NCBI GenBank assembly: GCA_963699215.1
Contig: OY969422.1
Span: 1,426,001 to 1,490,000 of the forward strand
DNA from: VRUE01 sp963699215
GTDB taxonomy: Bacteria > Actinomycetota > Thermoleophilia > Solirubrobacterales > 70-9
DNA: 64,000 nt
Direction: 5' to 3'
Part shown: positions 1 to 8,320 of the stretch, piece by piece
Numbering within the stretch: the first letter of the stretch is position 1
Layout of the letters: every line of letters begins with the position of its first letter
Program-made: the position numbers and the translations under genes
Notes under the pieces: model-generated
Seen by the model: the letters and a program-made list of their open reading frames with translations, nothing else
What the model was told of the DNA's origin: nothing
The model's database searches: none

Positions 1-1
1 G

Positions 2-1927
2 ATGCTCGGTCACGGTGAAACCGGCATCGGGTTCGACACCACGCTTGCATCCACCGACGGCGAGAGCCTCGCCTTCGGCTCCAACAAAGGCGCCCTGCCG
101 GGGATCGGCGGCGGTGGCCAGGCGGACAGATTCGAGGCCCTGCGCGACGCCAAAGGCTGGCAGACCCACTTCACCGGCCTCTCGGGCGCGCAGTCGCAGA
201 GCCCCCGCCTCGGCGGCATCTCACCCGACCACACCTTCTCCTTCCTGGCCGCGACCGGGGAGGAAGGCACTCTCGCTCTGGACTCGTCCGACGCCACTTA
301 CCTGCGGACGCCGGCCGCGATCGAACCTAGCCTTAACTGTTCCGTCGACGCCGAACCGGAAGGCGGCCTCGAATGGATCGGCTGCGGCAGCCTCGGCGCC
401 GATCCGTGGGCCCACGGCAAGTGGATCAGCCCCGACGGCGAGCATGTGATCTTCGAGACCCACATTGGCTCGACCGCCCAGCAGCTCGAGCCCTGCGCGC
501 CGTCGACGGGAGTGCCCGCGATCTACGACCGCACTCCGGGCGGGGAGACCCGCTGCGTCTCGCTCCTGCCGGGCGACGTCACCCCGCCGAACGGCGCCAC
601 TTATGAGGGCGTCTCGGCCGATGGCGGCGCGGTGGCCTTCACCGTCGCCGGCACCCTCTACGTGCGCCGCGACAACGCCGAGACTCTGATTGTCGCCTCG
701 GGCAACCCGACCTTCGGCGGCCTCTCGGCCGACGGCGAACGCGCCTTCTACACGACCGGCGGCGCCTTGGGGGGCGGCGACATCTTTGCCTGCGACATCG
801 GCGAAGGCAGTTGTGCCGGCCCCGAAGCCCAGGAACCGATCCAGATCGGCTCGGGTGGGGAATCGACGATGGTCAACGTCTCAGCCGACGGTTCGGCCGT
901 CTACTTCGTCTCGCCGGTGGTGCTGAGCGGAGAAGAAGAGAACGGCCACGGCGCCAAAGCGCAGGTGGGCGAGGAGAACCTCTACGCCTGGAACGGGGAA
1001 ACGGTGAGCTTCATCGCCACCGTGAGCGAGCTGGACGTCGAGGGTGGGCCCGCGGAGGCACAGGCGCTGGGGCGCTGGCTGAGCCAGGCTCTTAGCCCCA
1101 GCCCCGGCCCCACCGCCGGCGCCGGCAACGACCCCTCGCGCACCACGCCCGATGGCTCGGTCCTTCTCTTCCAGTCCCACGAGGACCTGACCGGCCACGA
1201 GAGCGAAGGCCACCCCCAGGTCTTCCGCTACGAGGCCACGGCCGAACCGGCTGAGCGACTCACCTGCCTTTCCTGCAACCCGAGCGGCTCCCCTGCGACC
1301 TCCGACGCCCGCCTGGAGTCGCTGGGGAACACGAATGCTGCTCAGATCCAGGTCTTCCCGCCGATTAGCCCGGCTACCCGGATCGCCAACGTCACTGTCG
1401 ACGGCCAACGGGCCTTCTTCCAGAGCGGCGAGCGCCTCGTCGCCGCCGACATCGACGGCTACCAGGACGTCTATGGCTGGCGGGCGCAGGGGACCGGTGG
1501 CTGCAAACGCGAAGCCGGCTGCCTGGCGTTGATCTCAGGCGGCAAGAGCGCTTCAGACGACTACCTCTACGCGATGACGCCGAATGGCTCAGACGTCTTC
1601 TTCTTGAGCGGCGACACGCTGGTGCCCCAGGACCCAGACAAAACGCCATCGATCTACGACGCCCGGGTCGGCGGCGGTTTCCCGCCGCCCAAGCCACCCC
1701 CGGGGGACTGCCTGGGCGAAATCTGCCAGCCGGCTGTCCAGGCCCCGAACGACGCTACCCCGGCGACCTCGAGCCACGTCGGCCCGGGCAACCCCAAACA
1801 GGCAACCAAATCGCGCTGCCCGAAAGGCAAGCGCAAGGTGCGCAGGGCCGGCAAGACCCGCTGCGTCAAGCGCCAGACGAAGAAAGCCCAGCGCAAAAGC
1901 CACGACAACCGGAGGGCCCAACGATGA
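2..1927 (+). CDS. PD40/TolB-like beta-propeller protein, 5' end outside window
   Basis: The reading frame is open from the first bases, so the true start is probably upstream. At least eight spaced repeats of the type [S/T/V]-x-[D/N]-G-x5-F are visible (ISPDGEHVIF, VSADGGAVAF, LSADGERAFY, VSADGSAVYF, TTPDGSVLLF, VTVDGQRAFF, MTPNGSDVFF), the signature of PD40/WD40-like propeller blades. The last 50 residues are a Lys/Arg-rich tail with Cys pairs (RCPKGKRKVRR). A secreted or surface location is inferred from the family and from the secreted neighbour. The stop overlaps the next start by 4 bp (ATGA), which implies translational coupling. The ligand or substrate is unknown. Confidence 0.75.
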   Translation: MLGHGETGIGFDTTLASTDGESLAFGSNKGALPGIGGGGQADRFEALRDAKGWQTHFTGLSGAQSQSPRLGGISPDHTFSFLAATGEEGTLALDSSDATYLRTPAAIEPSLNCSVDAEPEGGLEWIGCGSLGADPWAHGKWISPDGEHVIFETHIGSTAQQLEPCAPSTGVPAIYDRTPGGETRCVSLLPGDVTPPNGATYEGVSADGGAVAFTVAGTLYVRRDNAETLIVASGNPTFGGLSADGERAFYTTGGALGGGDIFACDIGEGSCAGPEAQEPIQIGSGGESTMVNVSADGSAVYFVSPVVLSGEEENGHGAKAQVGEENLYAWNGETVSFIATVSELDVEGGPAEAQALGRWLSQALSPSPGPTAGAGNDPSRTTPDGSVLLFQSHEDLTGHESEGHPQVFRYEATAEPAERLTCLSCNPSGSPATSDARLESLGNTNAAQIQVFPPISPATRIANVTVDGQRAFFQSGERLVAADIDGYQDVYGWRAQGTGGCKREAGCLALISGGKSASDDYLYAMTPNGSDVFFLSGDTLVPQDPDKTPSIYDARVGGGFPPPKPPPGDCLGEICQPAVQAPNDATPATSSHVGPGNPKQATKSRCPKGKRKVRRAGKTRCVKRQTKKAQRKSHDNRRAQR

Positions 1928-4692
1928 AGCGCCTCACCGCGGCCCTCGCCGCCACCCTCGCGAGCGTCGCGCTCGCAGCCACGACCGCCCAGGCCGACCC
2001 GAGCGAATACGAGATCGAAGAGGTGAGCGCATCGGTCTCGACCCTGCAGGCAGGCGGACACCCCGACTTCACTTCCTCGCTGAGGCTGAAGAAAGACGCC
2101 GAAGGCAGGCTCCCCTCAGGCACCGAGAGCGTCCACTTCGACCTCCCGCCGGGCTTGCTCGCCAACCCGAACGCGGTGCCCAAGTGCACCGCCGCTCAGT
2201 TCGCCTCGATCGATGTCACCGATACCTCCAACAACTCGGGCTGCCCGCAGGACGCCCAGATCGGGACCAGCGAGGTTCTCCTGCTGCTGGACGGGAAAAG
2301 CCCCTTTGGCCCGTTCCTCGAGCCCGTTTACAACCTCGAGCCGCGCTTCGGCCAGCCAGCCCGCTTCGGGATCTTCGTCTACACCGTGCCGGTGATGATC
2401 GACGTCAAGCTGCGCACCGACGGCGACTACGGTGCGACCGCCTCCTCGCGGGGCATCAGCACGCTGTTCCCGTTGATCTTCGAGGAGACGACCTTTTGGG
2501 GCGTGCCGGCCGACGAAAGCCACGACGCCCAGCGGATCACGCCCCGCGAGACGATAAGTAACGCCGGCGCGCCCGACACCCCAACCGGCAAACGCTCCGC
2601 CGGAGTGGTCCCGGTCCCCTTCATGGTCAACCCGACCCAGTGTGGGGTGTCGCAGGAGATGAGCTTCAAAGCGATTCCCTACCTGCTGCCGAATCTCGAA
2701 GCGGAGATGACCACCACGATGGCTCCCAACACCAGCTGTGGATTGGTCGACTTCGAACCCGAGATGACGATCGCCCCGACCGCCGCCGAGGCCGAGTCCG
2801 GAACCGGCCTCGACGTCCACCTCGAGTTCCCCACCGAGGGCTTCGAGCACCCGAACCTCTTGGCCGGCTCTGCGATGCGCAAGGCAGAAGTGACGCTTCC
2901 CGAGGGGATCACCGCGAACCCCTCCCAGGCGGTCGGCCTGGGAGTCTGCTCCGAGGCAGACTTCGCCAAGGAGACCTCCGACTCGCTCCCCAACGAGGGC
3001 TGCCCGCAGACCGCGAAGATCGGCAGCGTCACGGGAACGAGCCCGCTTACCGACGAGACCGCAGAAGGCTCCCTCTTCCTGGCAAAGCCCTACGAGAACC
3101 GCTTCGGCTCTCTATTGGCCCTGTTCATGACGCTGAAGATCCCCGAGCAGGGAATCGTCGTCAACGTCGCCGGCAAAGTAGAGCCAGACCCGAAAACGGG
3201 TCAGCTGATCACCACCTTCGACAACCTGCCGCAACTGCCGGTGGAGAGCTTCGACCTGCACTTCCGCGAGGGAGCGAGAGCGCCTTTGGTCACCCCACCC
3301 CGCTGTGGGACCTACACCGCCACGGCCCGCTTCACCTCCTACGCCCATCCCGACAAAGTCGTGACCAAACACCCCACCTTCAAAGTCACCAGGGGAGTGG
3401 GAGGAGCGCCCTGCCCAACCAGCGATCCCTTCGGCCCGACCTTCAGCGCCGGATCGAACAACGACAACGCCGGCTCCCACACCCCCTTCTACATGCGCCT
3501 GACGAGGAACGACGGAGACCAGGACCTGACCAAGTTCAGCGCCACTTTGCCTCCGGGAATGGTCGCCAAGCTCGCCGGGGTCACCAGATGCCCAGACGCA
3601 GCGATCGACGCAGCCAAATCGAAGAGCGGCAAAGCAGAGCAAGCGAGTCCTTCTTGCCCAGCAAGCTCTGAGATCGGCCACGTCCTCGGCGGAGCCGGAG
3701 TCGGCCAGGTCCTCACCTACGCCGAGGGCAAGATCTACCTCGCAGGCCCCTACCTAGGCGCTCCCTTGAGCGTCGCGGCGATCGTCCCAGCGGTGGCCGG
3801 TCCCTTCGACGTCGGCACCGTCGTCACCAGGCAGGCACTGCAGCTGCACCCGAGGACCGGCGTAGTCACCGCAGACGGAGAGCACTCTGACCCCTTGCCC
3901 CACATCCTCGCCGGCATCCCCTTGAAGGTCAGGGACATCAGGGTCTACGTCGACAGACCCGAGTTCACCCTGAACCCGACGAGCTGCGACCCCTTCCAGA
4001 CCACGGCCGAGATCTGGGGAGGAGGGATAGACGTCTTCTCATCCCTAGACGACTCCCCGCACTCCCTGGCAGATCGCTTCCAGGCTGCCAACTGCTCGCT
4101 TCTGGGCTTCAAGCCGAAGCTCGCGATGAAGCTGAAAGGCGGCACCAAGCGAGGCGGCCACCCGGCTCTATCGGGCATCTACACCCCAAGGCCCGGAGAC
4201 GCGAACCTGCAGGGACTGGTCCTGCGACTGCCGAGATCGGCATTCCTCGACCAGGGACACATCAGGACGATCTGCACCCGTGTGCAGTTCGCAGCCAAGA
4301 GCTGTCCCCAAGGAGCGATCTACGGCAAGGCGACCGCCTGGAGCCCGCTATTGGATGAGCCTTTGAGCGGACCCGTCTACCTACGCTCCTCCAGCCACAA
4401 CCTGCCCGACTTCGTCGCCGACCTGCACGGCATCGTCGACGTCGAAGCAGTTGCCAGAATCGACTCAAAGGCAGGCGGCATCAGGGCCACCTTCACCGAC
4501 GTCCCGGATGCGCCATTGAGCAAAGTCGTGGTGCAGATGCAAGGCGCCAAGAAGGGATTGATCGTCAACTCGACCGATCTCTGCAAAGGCAAGCACCGCG
4601 CCAACGCCGCCTTCAGCGCTCACAACGGCAAGCGACTCAATGCCAAGCCGCTGGTGCAGGCCAGCTGCGGGGGTGCCAAGGGCGGGCGGTAG
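1924..4692 (+). CDS. Large secreted protein made of four repeated modules, function unknown
   Basis: 922 residues starting with a classical signal peptide (MKRLTAALAATLASVALAA, cleavage near TAQA-DP). I see four diverged copies of one module at about residues 69-240, 298-461, 538-688 and 760-887. Each has an LPPG/LPEG/LPRS turn, a Cys, a CP-x2-A-x-IG motif (CPQDAQIG, CPQTAKIG, CPASSEIG, CPQGAIYG), a VY/LFL/IYL strand followed by a P, and a closing P-x2-C. Paired cysteines suggest disulfides outside the cell. No enzyme motif is recognised. It is translationally coupled to the upstream propeller protein, so the two probably act together at the cell surface. I cannot name the family. Confidence 0.75.
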   Translation: MKRLTAALAATLASVALAATTAQADPSEYEIEEVSASVSTLQAGGHPDFTSSLRLKKDAEGRLPSGTESVHFDLPPGLLANPNAVPKCTAAQFASIDVTDTSNNSGCPQDAQIGTSEVLLLLDGKSPFGPFLEPVYNLEPRFGQPARFGIFVYTVPVMIDVKLRTDGDYGATASSRGISTLFPLIFEETTFWGVPADESHDAQRITPRETISNAGAPDTPTGKRSAGVVPVPFMVNPTQCGVSQEMSFKAIPYLLPNLEAEMTTTMAPNTSCGLVDFEPEMTIAPTAAEAESGTGLDVHLEFPTEGFEHPNLLAGSAMRKAEVTLPEGITANPSQAVGLGVCSEADFAKETSDSLPNEGCPQTAKIGSVTGTSPLTDETAEGSLFLAKPYENRFGSLLALFMTLKIPEQGIVVNVAGKVEPDPKTGQLITTFDNLPQLPVESFDLHFREGARAPLVTPPRCGTYTATARFTSYAHPDKVVTKHPTFKVTRGVGGAPCPTSDPFGPTFSAGSNNDNAGSHTPFYMRLTRNDGDQDLTKFSATLPPGMVAKLAGVTRCPDAAIDAAKSKSGKAEQASPSCPASSEIGHVLGGAGVGQVLTYAEGKIYLAGPYLGAPLSVAAIVPAVAGPFDVGTVVTRQALQLHPRTGVVTADGEHSDPLPHILAGIPLKVRDIRVYVDRPEFTLNPTSCDPFQTTAEIWGGGIDVFSSLDDSPHSLADRFQAANCSLLGFKPKLAMKLKGGTKRGGHPALSGIYTPRPGDANLQGLVLRLPRSAFLDQGHIRTICTRVQFAAKSCPQGAIYGKATAWSPLLDEPLSGPVYLRSSSHNLPDFVADLHGIVDVEAVARIDSKAGGIRATFTDVPDAPLSKVVVQMQGAKKGLIVNSTDLCKGKHRANAAFSAHNGKRLNAKPLVQASCGGAKGGR

Positions 4693-4761
4693 GGGGAAGG
4701 GTCGAGCGACACAGGGACCGGCTTTAGCCGATAAACGTCTCGTTCCCTAAAATGCCCTTTC

Positions 4762-5301
4762 GTGAGGAGCGGATCGAAGCTGCTGGCGGTGCTCGTCGCG
4801 GCCGTGCTGACGGTTGGGGTTGGCGCTTGCGGGGGCGATGACGAGCAGGGCACCGCGTCGGAGGCCACCACCGCGCCTTCCGACGGCGGGCAGGCCAAGG
4901 GCGGCGAGGCCAGCATCGAAGAATTCGGCTCCGAGGCCGAGGGGGCGGAGCGCGAGGAGATTCTGGCTGTCTTCGGCGACTACTTCGACGCCCTCGCCGC
5001 AGAGAACTACGGCGCTGCTTGCGCGCGTCTTGCCGCAACGGTGCAGGGCTCTCTGGCGCAGCTCACCAAGGGCGGCGGCGATTGCGCCGTGGCCCTGCCG
5101 AAATTGCTCGCGGCGACGGCGGGGCAGATCGCCCGTGAGCAGGCCGACGGCGAGATCGTCAAGGTCAGAGTCGAGGGCGACCGTGCCTTCGTCGTCTTCA
5201 AGGCCCCGGGCGCGAAGCTCTACCAGCTGACGATGGTCGAAGAAGACGGGGAGTGGAAGACGTCGACGGTTGCCTCTTCGGTCCTCGTTCCCGATCTGTA
5301 G
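4762..5301 (+). CDS. Small lipoprotein, function unknown
   Basis: 179 residues from a GTG start. The N-terminus is a lipoprotein signal: a basic MRSGSK, a hydrophobic stretch, then VGVGAC with Cys23 followed by GGDDE and a flexible Ser/Thr/Gly linker. The mature part (from about residue 60) resembles small alpha+beta lipoprotein domains of the DUF4878/NTF2-like kind (FGDYFDALAAENYGAACARL), with a strand-rich end (VKVRVEGDRAFVVFKAPG). A TAAAAT-like hexamer ends 8 bases before the GTG and no Shine-Dalgarno is visible, which would fit a leaderless transcript; this is inference. It converges with the zinc-ribbon gene across a strong hairpin. Confidence 0.7.
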   Translation: MRSGSKLLAVLVAAVLTVGVGACGGDDEQGTASEATTAPSDGGQAKGGEASIEEFGSEAEGAEREEILAVFGDYFDALAAENYGAACARLAATVQGSLAQLTKGGGDCAVALPKLLAATAGQIAREQADGEIVKVRVEGDRAFVVFKAPGAKLYQLTMVEEDGEWKTSTVASSVLVPDL

Positions 5302-5311
5302 GCCAGCTGCA

Positions 5312-5338
5312 AGCGGCGGCGCCCCGAACGCCGCCGCT
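5312..5338. terminator. Bidirectional hairpin between convergent genes
   Basis: A perfect 10-bp stem (AGCGGCGGCG / CGCCGCCGCT) with a 7-base loop lies between the stop of the lipoprotein gene and the stop of the zinc-ribbon gene. There is no clear T-tract; the position is what suggests termination. Confidence 0.6.
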
Positions 5339-5344
5339 CCGCGC

Positions 5345-5491
5345 CTACTCGAGTTTGCCGATCTTGAAGATTTTGGTGCCGCAGTCGGGGCAGGTGCCTT
5401 GGATCGCCGGGCGACCGTTTTTCATCGTCACCTGCTTGGCGTCTTTGATCTCGACCTTCTTGCGCTCCTTCACGCAGTAACCCTCGGGCAT
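5345..5491 (-). CDS. DUF5679-like small zinc-ribbon protein
   Basis: 48 residues with an ATG start preceded by a good ribosome site (AAGGAG, 5 bases away). The sequence starts MPEGYCVKERKKVEIKDAK and has QGTCPDCGTKIFKIG near the end, the layout of the DUF5679 family, whose members in actinomycetes read YCVKC...TCPxCGTK. Here the second Cys of the first knuckle is Glu (CVKE), leaving three cysteines. Zinc binding is known or presumed for the family and may be altered here. No function is established. It is transcribed toward the lipoprotein gene and ends at the shared hairpin. Confidence 0.8.
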   Translation of the reverse strand: MPEGYCVKERKKVEIKDAKQVTMKNGRPAIQGTCPDCGTKIFKIGKLE

Positions 5492-5610
5492 GGGGTCTCC
5501 TTTCGCTGCCGTTGTCGGCAAGACTCGCGTTAGGCGCGAGGTGGATTGCGGCGAATGTAACGGAGGGCGGGGACGGGGAAGGCGTACTTAGTGCGCAAAG
5601 CTACAAGCGA

Positions 5611-6132
5611 CTACTCTCCAGCTTGCTCTCGTTCAGCCTGTGCGTTGTCTTCCTGCGTCTGTTCGAGCAGTTCTTCCAGCCTGGAGCCTTTGGGCACGAC
5701 GTCGCTCGCCGCGCCGCCGGAAGGCTCGCTTTCGCTGCCCGTGGAAGGCGCGCCGCCGGTGCCGCCCGGCAGCCCGCCCGCACCGTCGCCGCCCCCTGCG
5801 TCGCCGCCCTGTTTTTCGCTGCCCTGCTGCGATTTGCCGCCTTCGCCCTGCAGCGCTTCGACCTCGGCTCGCAGTGAGTTCAGTTCGGCTTCCAGCTCGG
5901 CCGTGTCGCTGCTCGCGCCGTCACCGCCTGCGCCGATCTGCGCTTCGAGCTGCTCTTGCAGCGCCTGCACGTCGCTCTCGGCGACCGAGCTGTCGCGGGC
6001 GTCTATCGCCAGGTAGATCGCCGCCCCGGCGCCCCCGACCGCGATCGTCACGAGGACGAGGAAGACGCGAGTGCGCATGCCGAGCTTGCGCTCGACCTCT
6101 CCGATCCAGGCCCGCAGCCCGTCCAGCGACAT
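5611..6132 (-). CDS. Membrane-anchored coiled-coil protein with Gly/Ser-rich tail
   Basis: 173 residues. A short cytoplasmic N-terminus (GLRAWIGEVERKLGMRTR) precedes one transmembrane helix (VFLVLVTIAVGGAGAAIYLA, about residues 23-42). An acidic heptad-type helix follows (QALQEQLEAQIG, ELEAELNSLRAEVEALQ), then a Gly/Ser/Ala-rich low-complexity stretch and a final helical segment (RLEELLEQTQEDNAQAEREQ). The topology suggests an inside N-terminus with the coiled coil outside. No family is recognised and the role is unknown. It is divergent from the thiolase gene across 91 bp. Confidence 0.65.
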   Translation of the reverse strand: MSLDGLRAWIGEVERKLGMRTRVFLVLVTIAVGGAGAAIYLAIDARDSSVAESDVQALQEQLEAQIGAGGDGASSDTAELEAELNSLRAEVEALQGEGGKSQQGSEKQGGDAGGGDGAGGLPGGTGGAPSTGSESEPSGGAASDVVPKGSRLEELLEQTQEDNAQAEREQAGE

Positions 6133-6223
6133 CGCTCTAACTTAGTCGAGAACCGCGCCGGGCTGCCGGGTCAAATACCCTGCGGTCCGCACTTCCCATC
6201 CCCAGATCCAAGGAGAACCCCGC

Positions 6224-7384
6224 ATGCCCGAGGCAGTCATCGTCGACACCATCCGCACGCCGATTGGCCGTGCCTTCAAGGGCTCGCTGGCCCAGCTGCG
6301 CCCCGACGAGATGGGTGCCTACGTCGTCGACCAGCTGCTCGAGCGCAACCCGGAGGTCGACCCGGCCTCGGTCGAAGACCTCTTCTGCGGCTGCGGCATG
6401 CCGCAGGGCCTGCAGGCGTTCAACATCGGCCGCATCGTCTCGCTGCTCTCCGAGAAGCTGCCGCAGGAGGTCAACGGGGTCACCGTCTCGCGCTACTGCT
6501 CCTCCAGCCTCGACGCGATCCGCCACGCCGGCAACGCGATCAAGGCCGGCGAGGGCGACGTCTACATCGCCGCCGGGGTCGAGTGGGTGAGCCGCTACAA
6601 CGAGCGCACCGAGCCCGCCGGCGCCGCCGACCAGAACGAGAAGCTGCAGGGCAACGACGGCCAGCCCAACGCCTACATCGAGATGGGCAAGACCGCGGTC
6701 AACGTCGCCGAGCGCTACGAGGTCAGCCGCGCCGACATGGACAAGTTCGCGCAGCGCTCGCAGGAACTGGCGGTGCAGTCCCAAGAGGACGGCTTCTTCG
6801 ACCGCGAGATCGTCTCGGTGACCCTGCCCGACGGCACCGAGGTCGCCAAGGACGACGGCCCCCGCGCCTCCTCGACTCTGGAGAAGCTCTCCCAGCTGGA
6901 GGAGTCATTCGGCGGCGGCGGCGTCACCGCCGGCAACTCCTGCCCGCTCAACGACGGCGCCGCGGCGGTGCTGCTGATGAGCGACACCAAGGCCAAGGAG
7001 TTGGGCCTGACCCCGCGTGCCCGCATCGTCACCGCCGCTACCTACGGCAACGAGCCCGAGTACATGGGCGTCGCCCCGATCGGTGCGATCAAGAAGGTGC
7101 TGGAGCGGGCTGGGATGACGATCGACGACGTCGGCACGGTCGAGCTCAACGAGGCCTTCGCGGCCCAGGTGATCCCGATCATGGACGAGTGCGACATCCC
7201 GCTGGAGAAGCTCAACACCCACGGCGGCGCGATCGCCCTCGGCCACCCCTTCGGCATGACCGGCGCCCGCATCATGGGCACCCTGCTCAACGTGATGGAG
7301 ACCGACGACCACCAGGTCGGGATCGAGACCATGTGCGTGGCGGGCGGCCAGGGCAAGGCGATGCTCGTGGAGCGAATGAACTGA
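6224..7384 (+). CDS. Acetyl-CoA acyltransferase (thiolase)
   Basis: 386 residues, typical for thiolases, which cleave 3-ketoacyl-CoA with CoA or condense two acetyl-CoA. Visible landmarks are the nucleophile Cys92 in SRYCSSSLDAI, the NEAFA segment, His341 in GGAIALGHPFGMTGAR and the second catalytic Cys371 in MCVAGGQGKAM. The family usually has CxGGG at the last motif; here it is CVAGG. The ATG is preceded by AAGGAGAACCCCGC, a good ribosome site. It is the first of a four-gene run with a crotonase, a flavin monooxygenase and a thioesterase, which suggests fatty acid or ketone catabolism. The precise chain length cannot be read from sequence. Confidence 0.92.
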   Translation: MPEAVIVDTIRTPIGRAFKGSLAQLRPDEMGAYVVDQLLERNPEVDPASVEDLFCGCGMPQGLQAFNIGRIVSLLSEKLPQEVNGVTVSRYCSSSLDAIRHAGNAIKAGEGDVYIAAGVEWVSRYNERTEPAGAADQNEKLQGNDGQPNAYIEMGKTAVNVAERYEVSRADMDKFAQRSQELAVQSQEDGFFDREIVSVTLPDGTEVAKDDGPRASSTLEKLSQLEESFGGGGVTAGNSCPLNDGAAAVLLMSDTKAKELGLTPRARIVTAATYGNEPEYMGVAPIGAIKKVLERAGMTIDDVGTVELNEAFAAQVIPIMDECDIPLEKLNTHGGAIALGHPFGMTGARIMGTLLNVMETDDHQVGIETMCVAGGQGKAMLVERMN

Positions 7385-7402
7385 GCCTTCAGGGCGTGGG
7401 AT

Positions 7403-8320
7403 ATGGACCTGACGACGCTCACGTACGAGACCGGCGATCGGGTCGCCCGCATCACCCTGAACCGACCCGAGCGCGGCAACGGGATCGTGCCGCGGATGCC
7501 GGCCGAGATCGCCGCCTGCGTCGAGCGGGCCAACCTCGACCCCGCCGTCCACGCCATCGCCCTCGCCGGTGCTGGCAGCGGCTTCTGCGGCGGCTATGAC
7601 TTGGTCGCCTCGGCCGAGGGCGACATGAGCGGGCTGGGGGAGGGCTTCGAGGCGCCGCCAGGCTCGCCCGTCGACCCGGCGACGATCGGCGCCAACCACG
7701 CGCCCGAGTCCAACTGGGACCCGGTCACCGACTTCCAGTTCATGTGGCGCAACGTGCGCGGCTTCATGAGCCTCTTCCACTCCGAGAAGCCGGTGCTCTG
7801 CAAGGTCCATGGCTACTGCGTCGCCGGCGGCACCGACATGGCGCTCTGCTCGGACCTGCTGGTGGTCGCCACCGATGCCAAGATCGGCTACCCGCCGGCC
7901 CGCGTCTGGGGCTCGCCGACGACGGCGCTGTGGGCGTCCCGGGTCGGCCCGATGCGGGCCAAACGGCTGTTGCTGACCGGCGACTCGCTGAACGGCGAGC
8001 AGGCGGCGGAGTGGGGGTTGGCGACCGAGGCGGCCCCGCCCGAGGCCCTCGACGAGCGTTTCGAGGCGCTGCTGGAGCGGGTCGCGCGGCTGCCGATCAA
8101 CCAGCTGGTGATGATGAAGATGCTCGTCAACCAGTCCCTCTACGCGCAGGGCCTGCACCAGACGCAGCTGCTGGGCACCTTCTTCGACGGCGTCGCCCGT
8201 CACACCGAGGAGGGCCACGACTTCGTCCGCCGCGCCGCCGAGGGCGGCTTCAAGCAGGCGGTGCGGGAACGCGACGAGCCTTTCAGCGACTTTGGCCTCG
8301 GAGGCTCCAGTGTCGAGTAG
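7403..8320 (+). CDS. Enoyl-CoA hydratase/isomerase (crotonase) family protein
   Basis: 305 residues, longer than the usual 260. Crotonase landmarks: ITLNRPERGN near the start, an oxyanion-hole segment AGAGSGFCGGYDL, and the second oxyanion/active region VHGYCVAGGTDMALCSDLLV. An insertion of about 40 residues (GDMSGLGEGFEAPPG...) follows the first motif and accounts for the extra length. The usual catalytic Glu pair is not obvious, so hydratase versus isomerase or hydrolase activity is open. It lies 18 bp after the thiolase and overlaps the next gene by 11 bp, so it is part of the same operon. Confidence 0.88.
   Translation: MDLTTLTYETGDRVARITLNRPERGNGIVPRMPAEIAACVERANLDPAVHAIALAGAGSGFCGGYDLVASAEGDMSGLGEGFEAPPGSPVDPATIGANHAPESNWDPVTDFQFMWRNVRGFMSLFHSEKPVLCKVHGYCVAGGTDMALCSDLLVVATDAKIGYPPARVWGSPTTALWASRVGPMRAKRLLLTGDSLNGEQAAEWGLATEAAPPEALDERFEALLERVARLPINQLVMMKMLVNQSLYAQGLHQTQLLGTFFDGVARHTEEGHDFVRRAAEGGFKQAVRERDEPFSDFGLGGSSVE

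Noticed and set aside
5956..7599. A 547-codon plus-strand frame
   Set aside because: An Arg/Pro-rich shadow in another frame of the thiolase; no motif, and the thiolase has all its catalytic residues.
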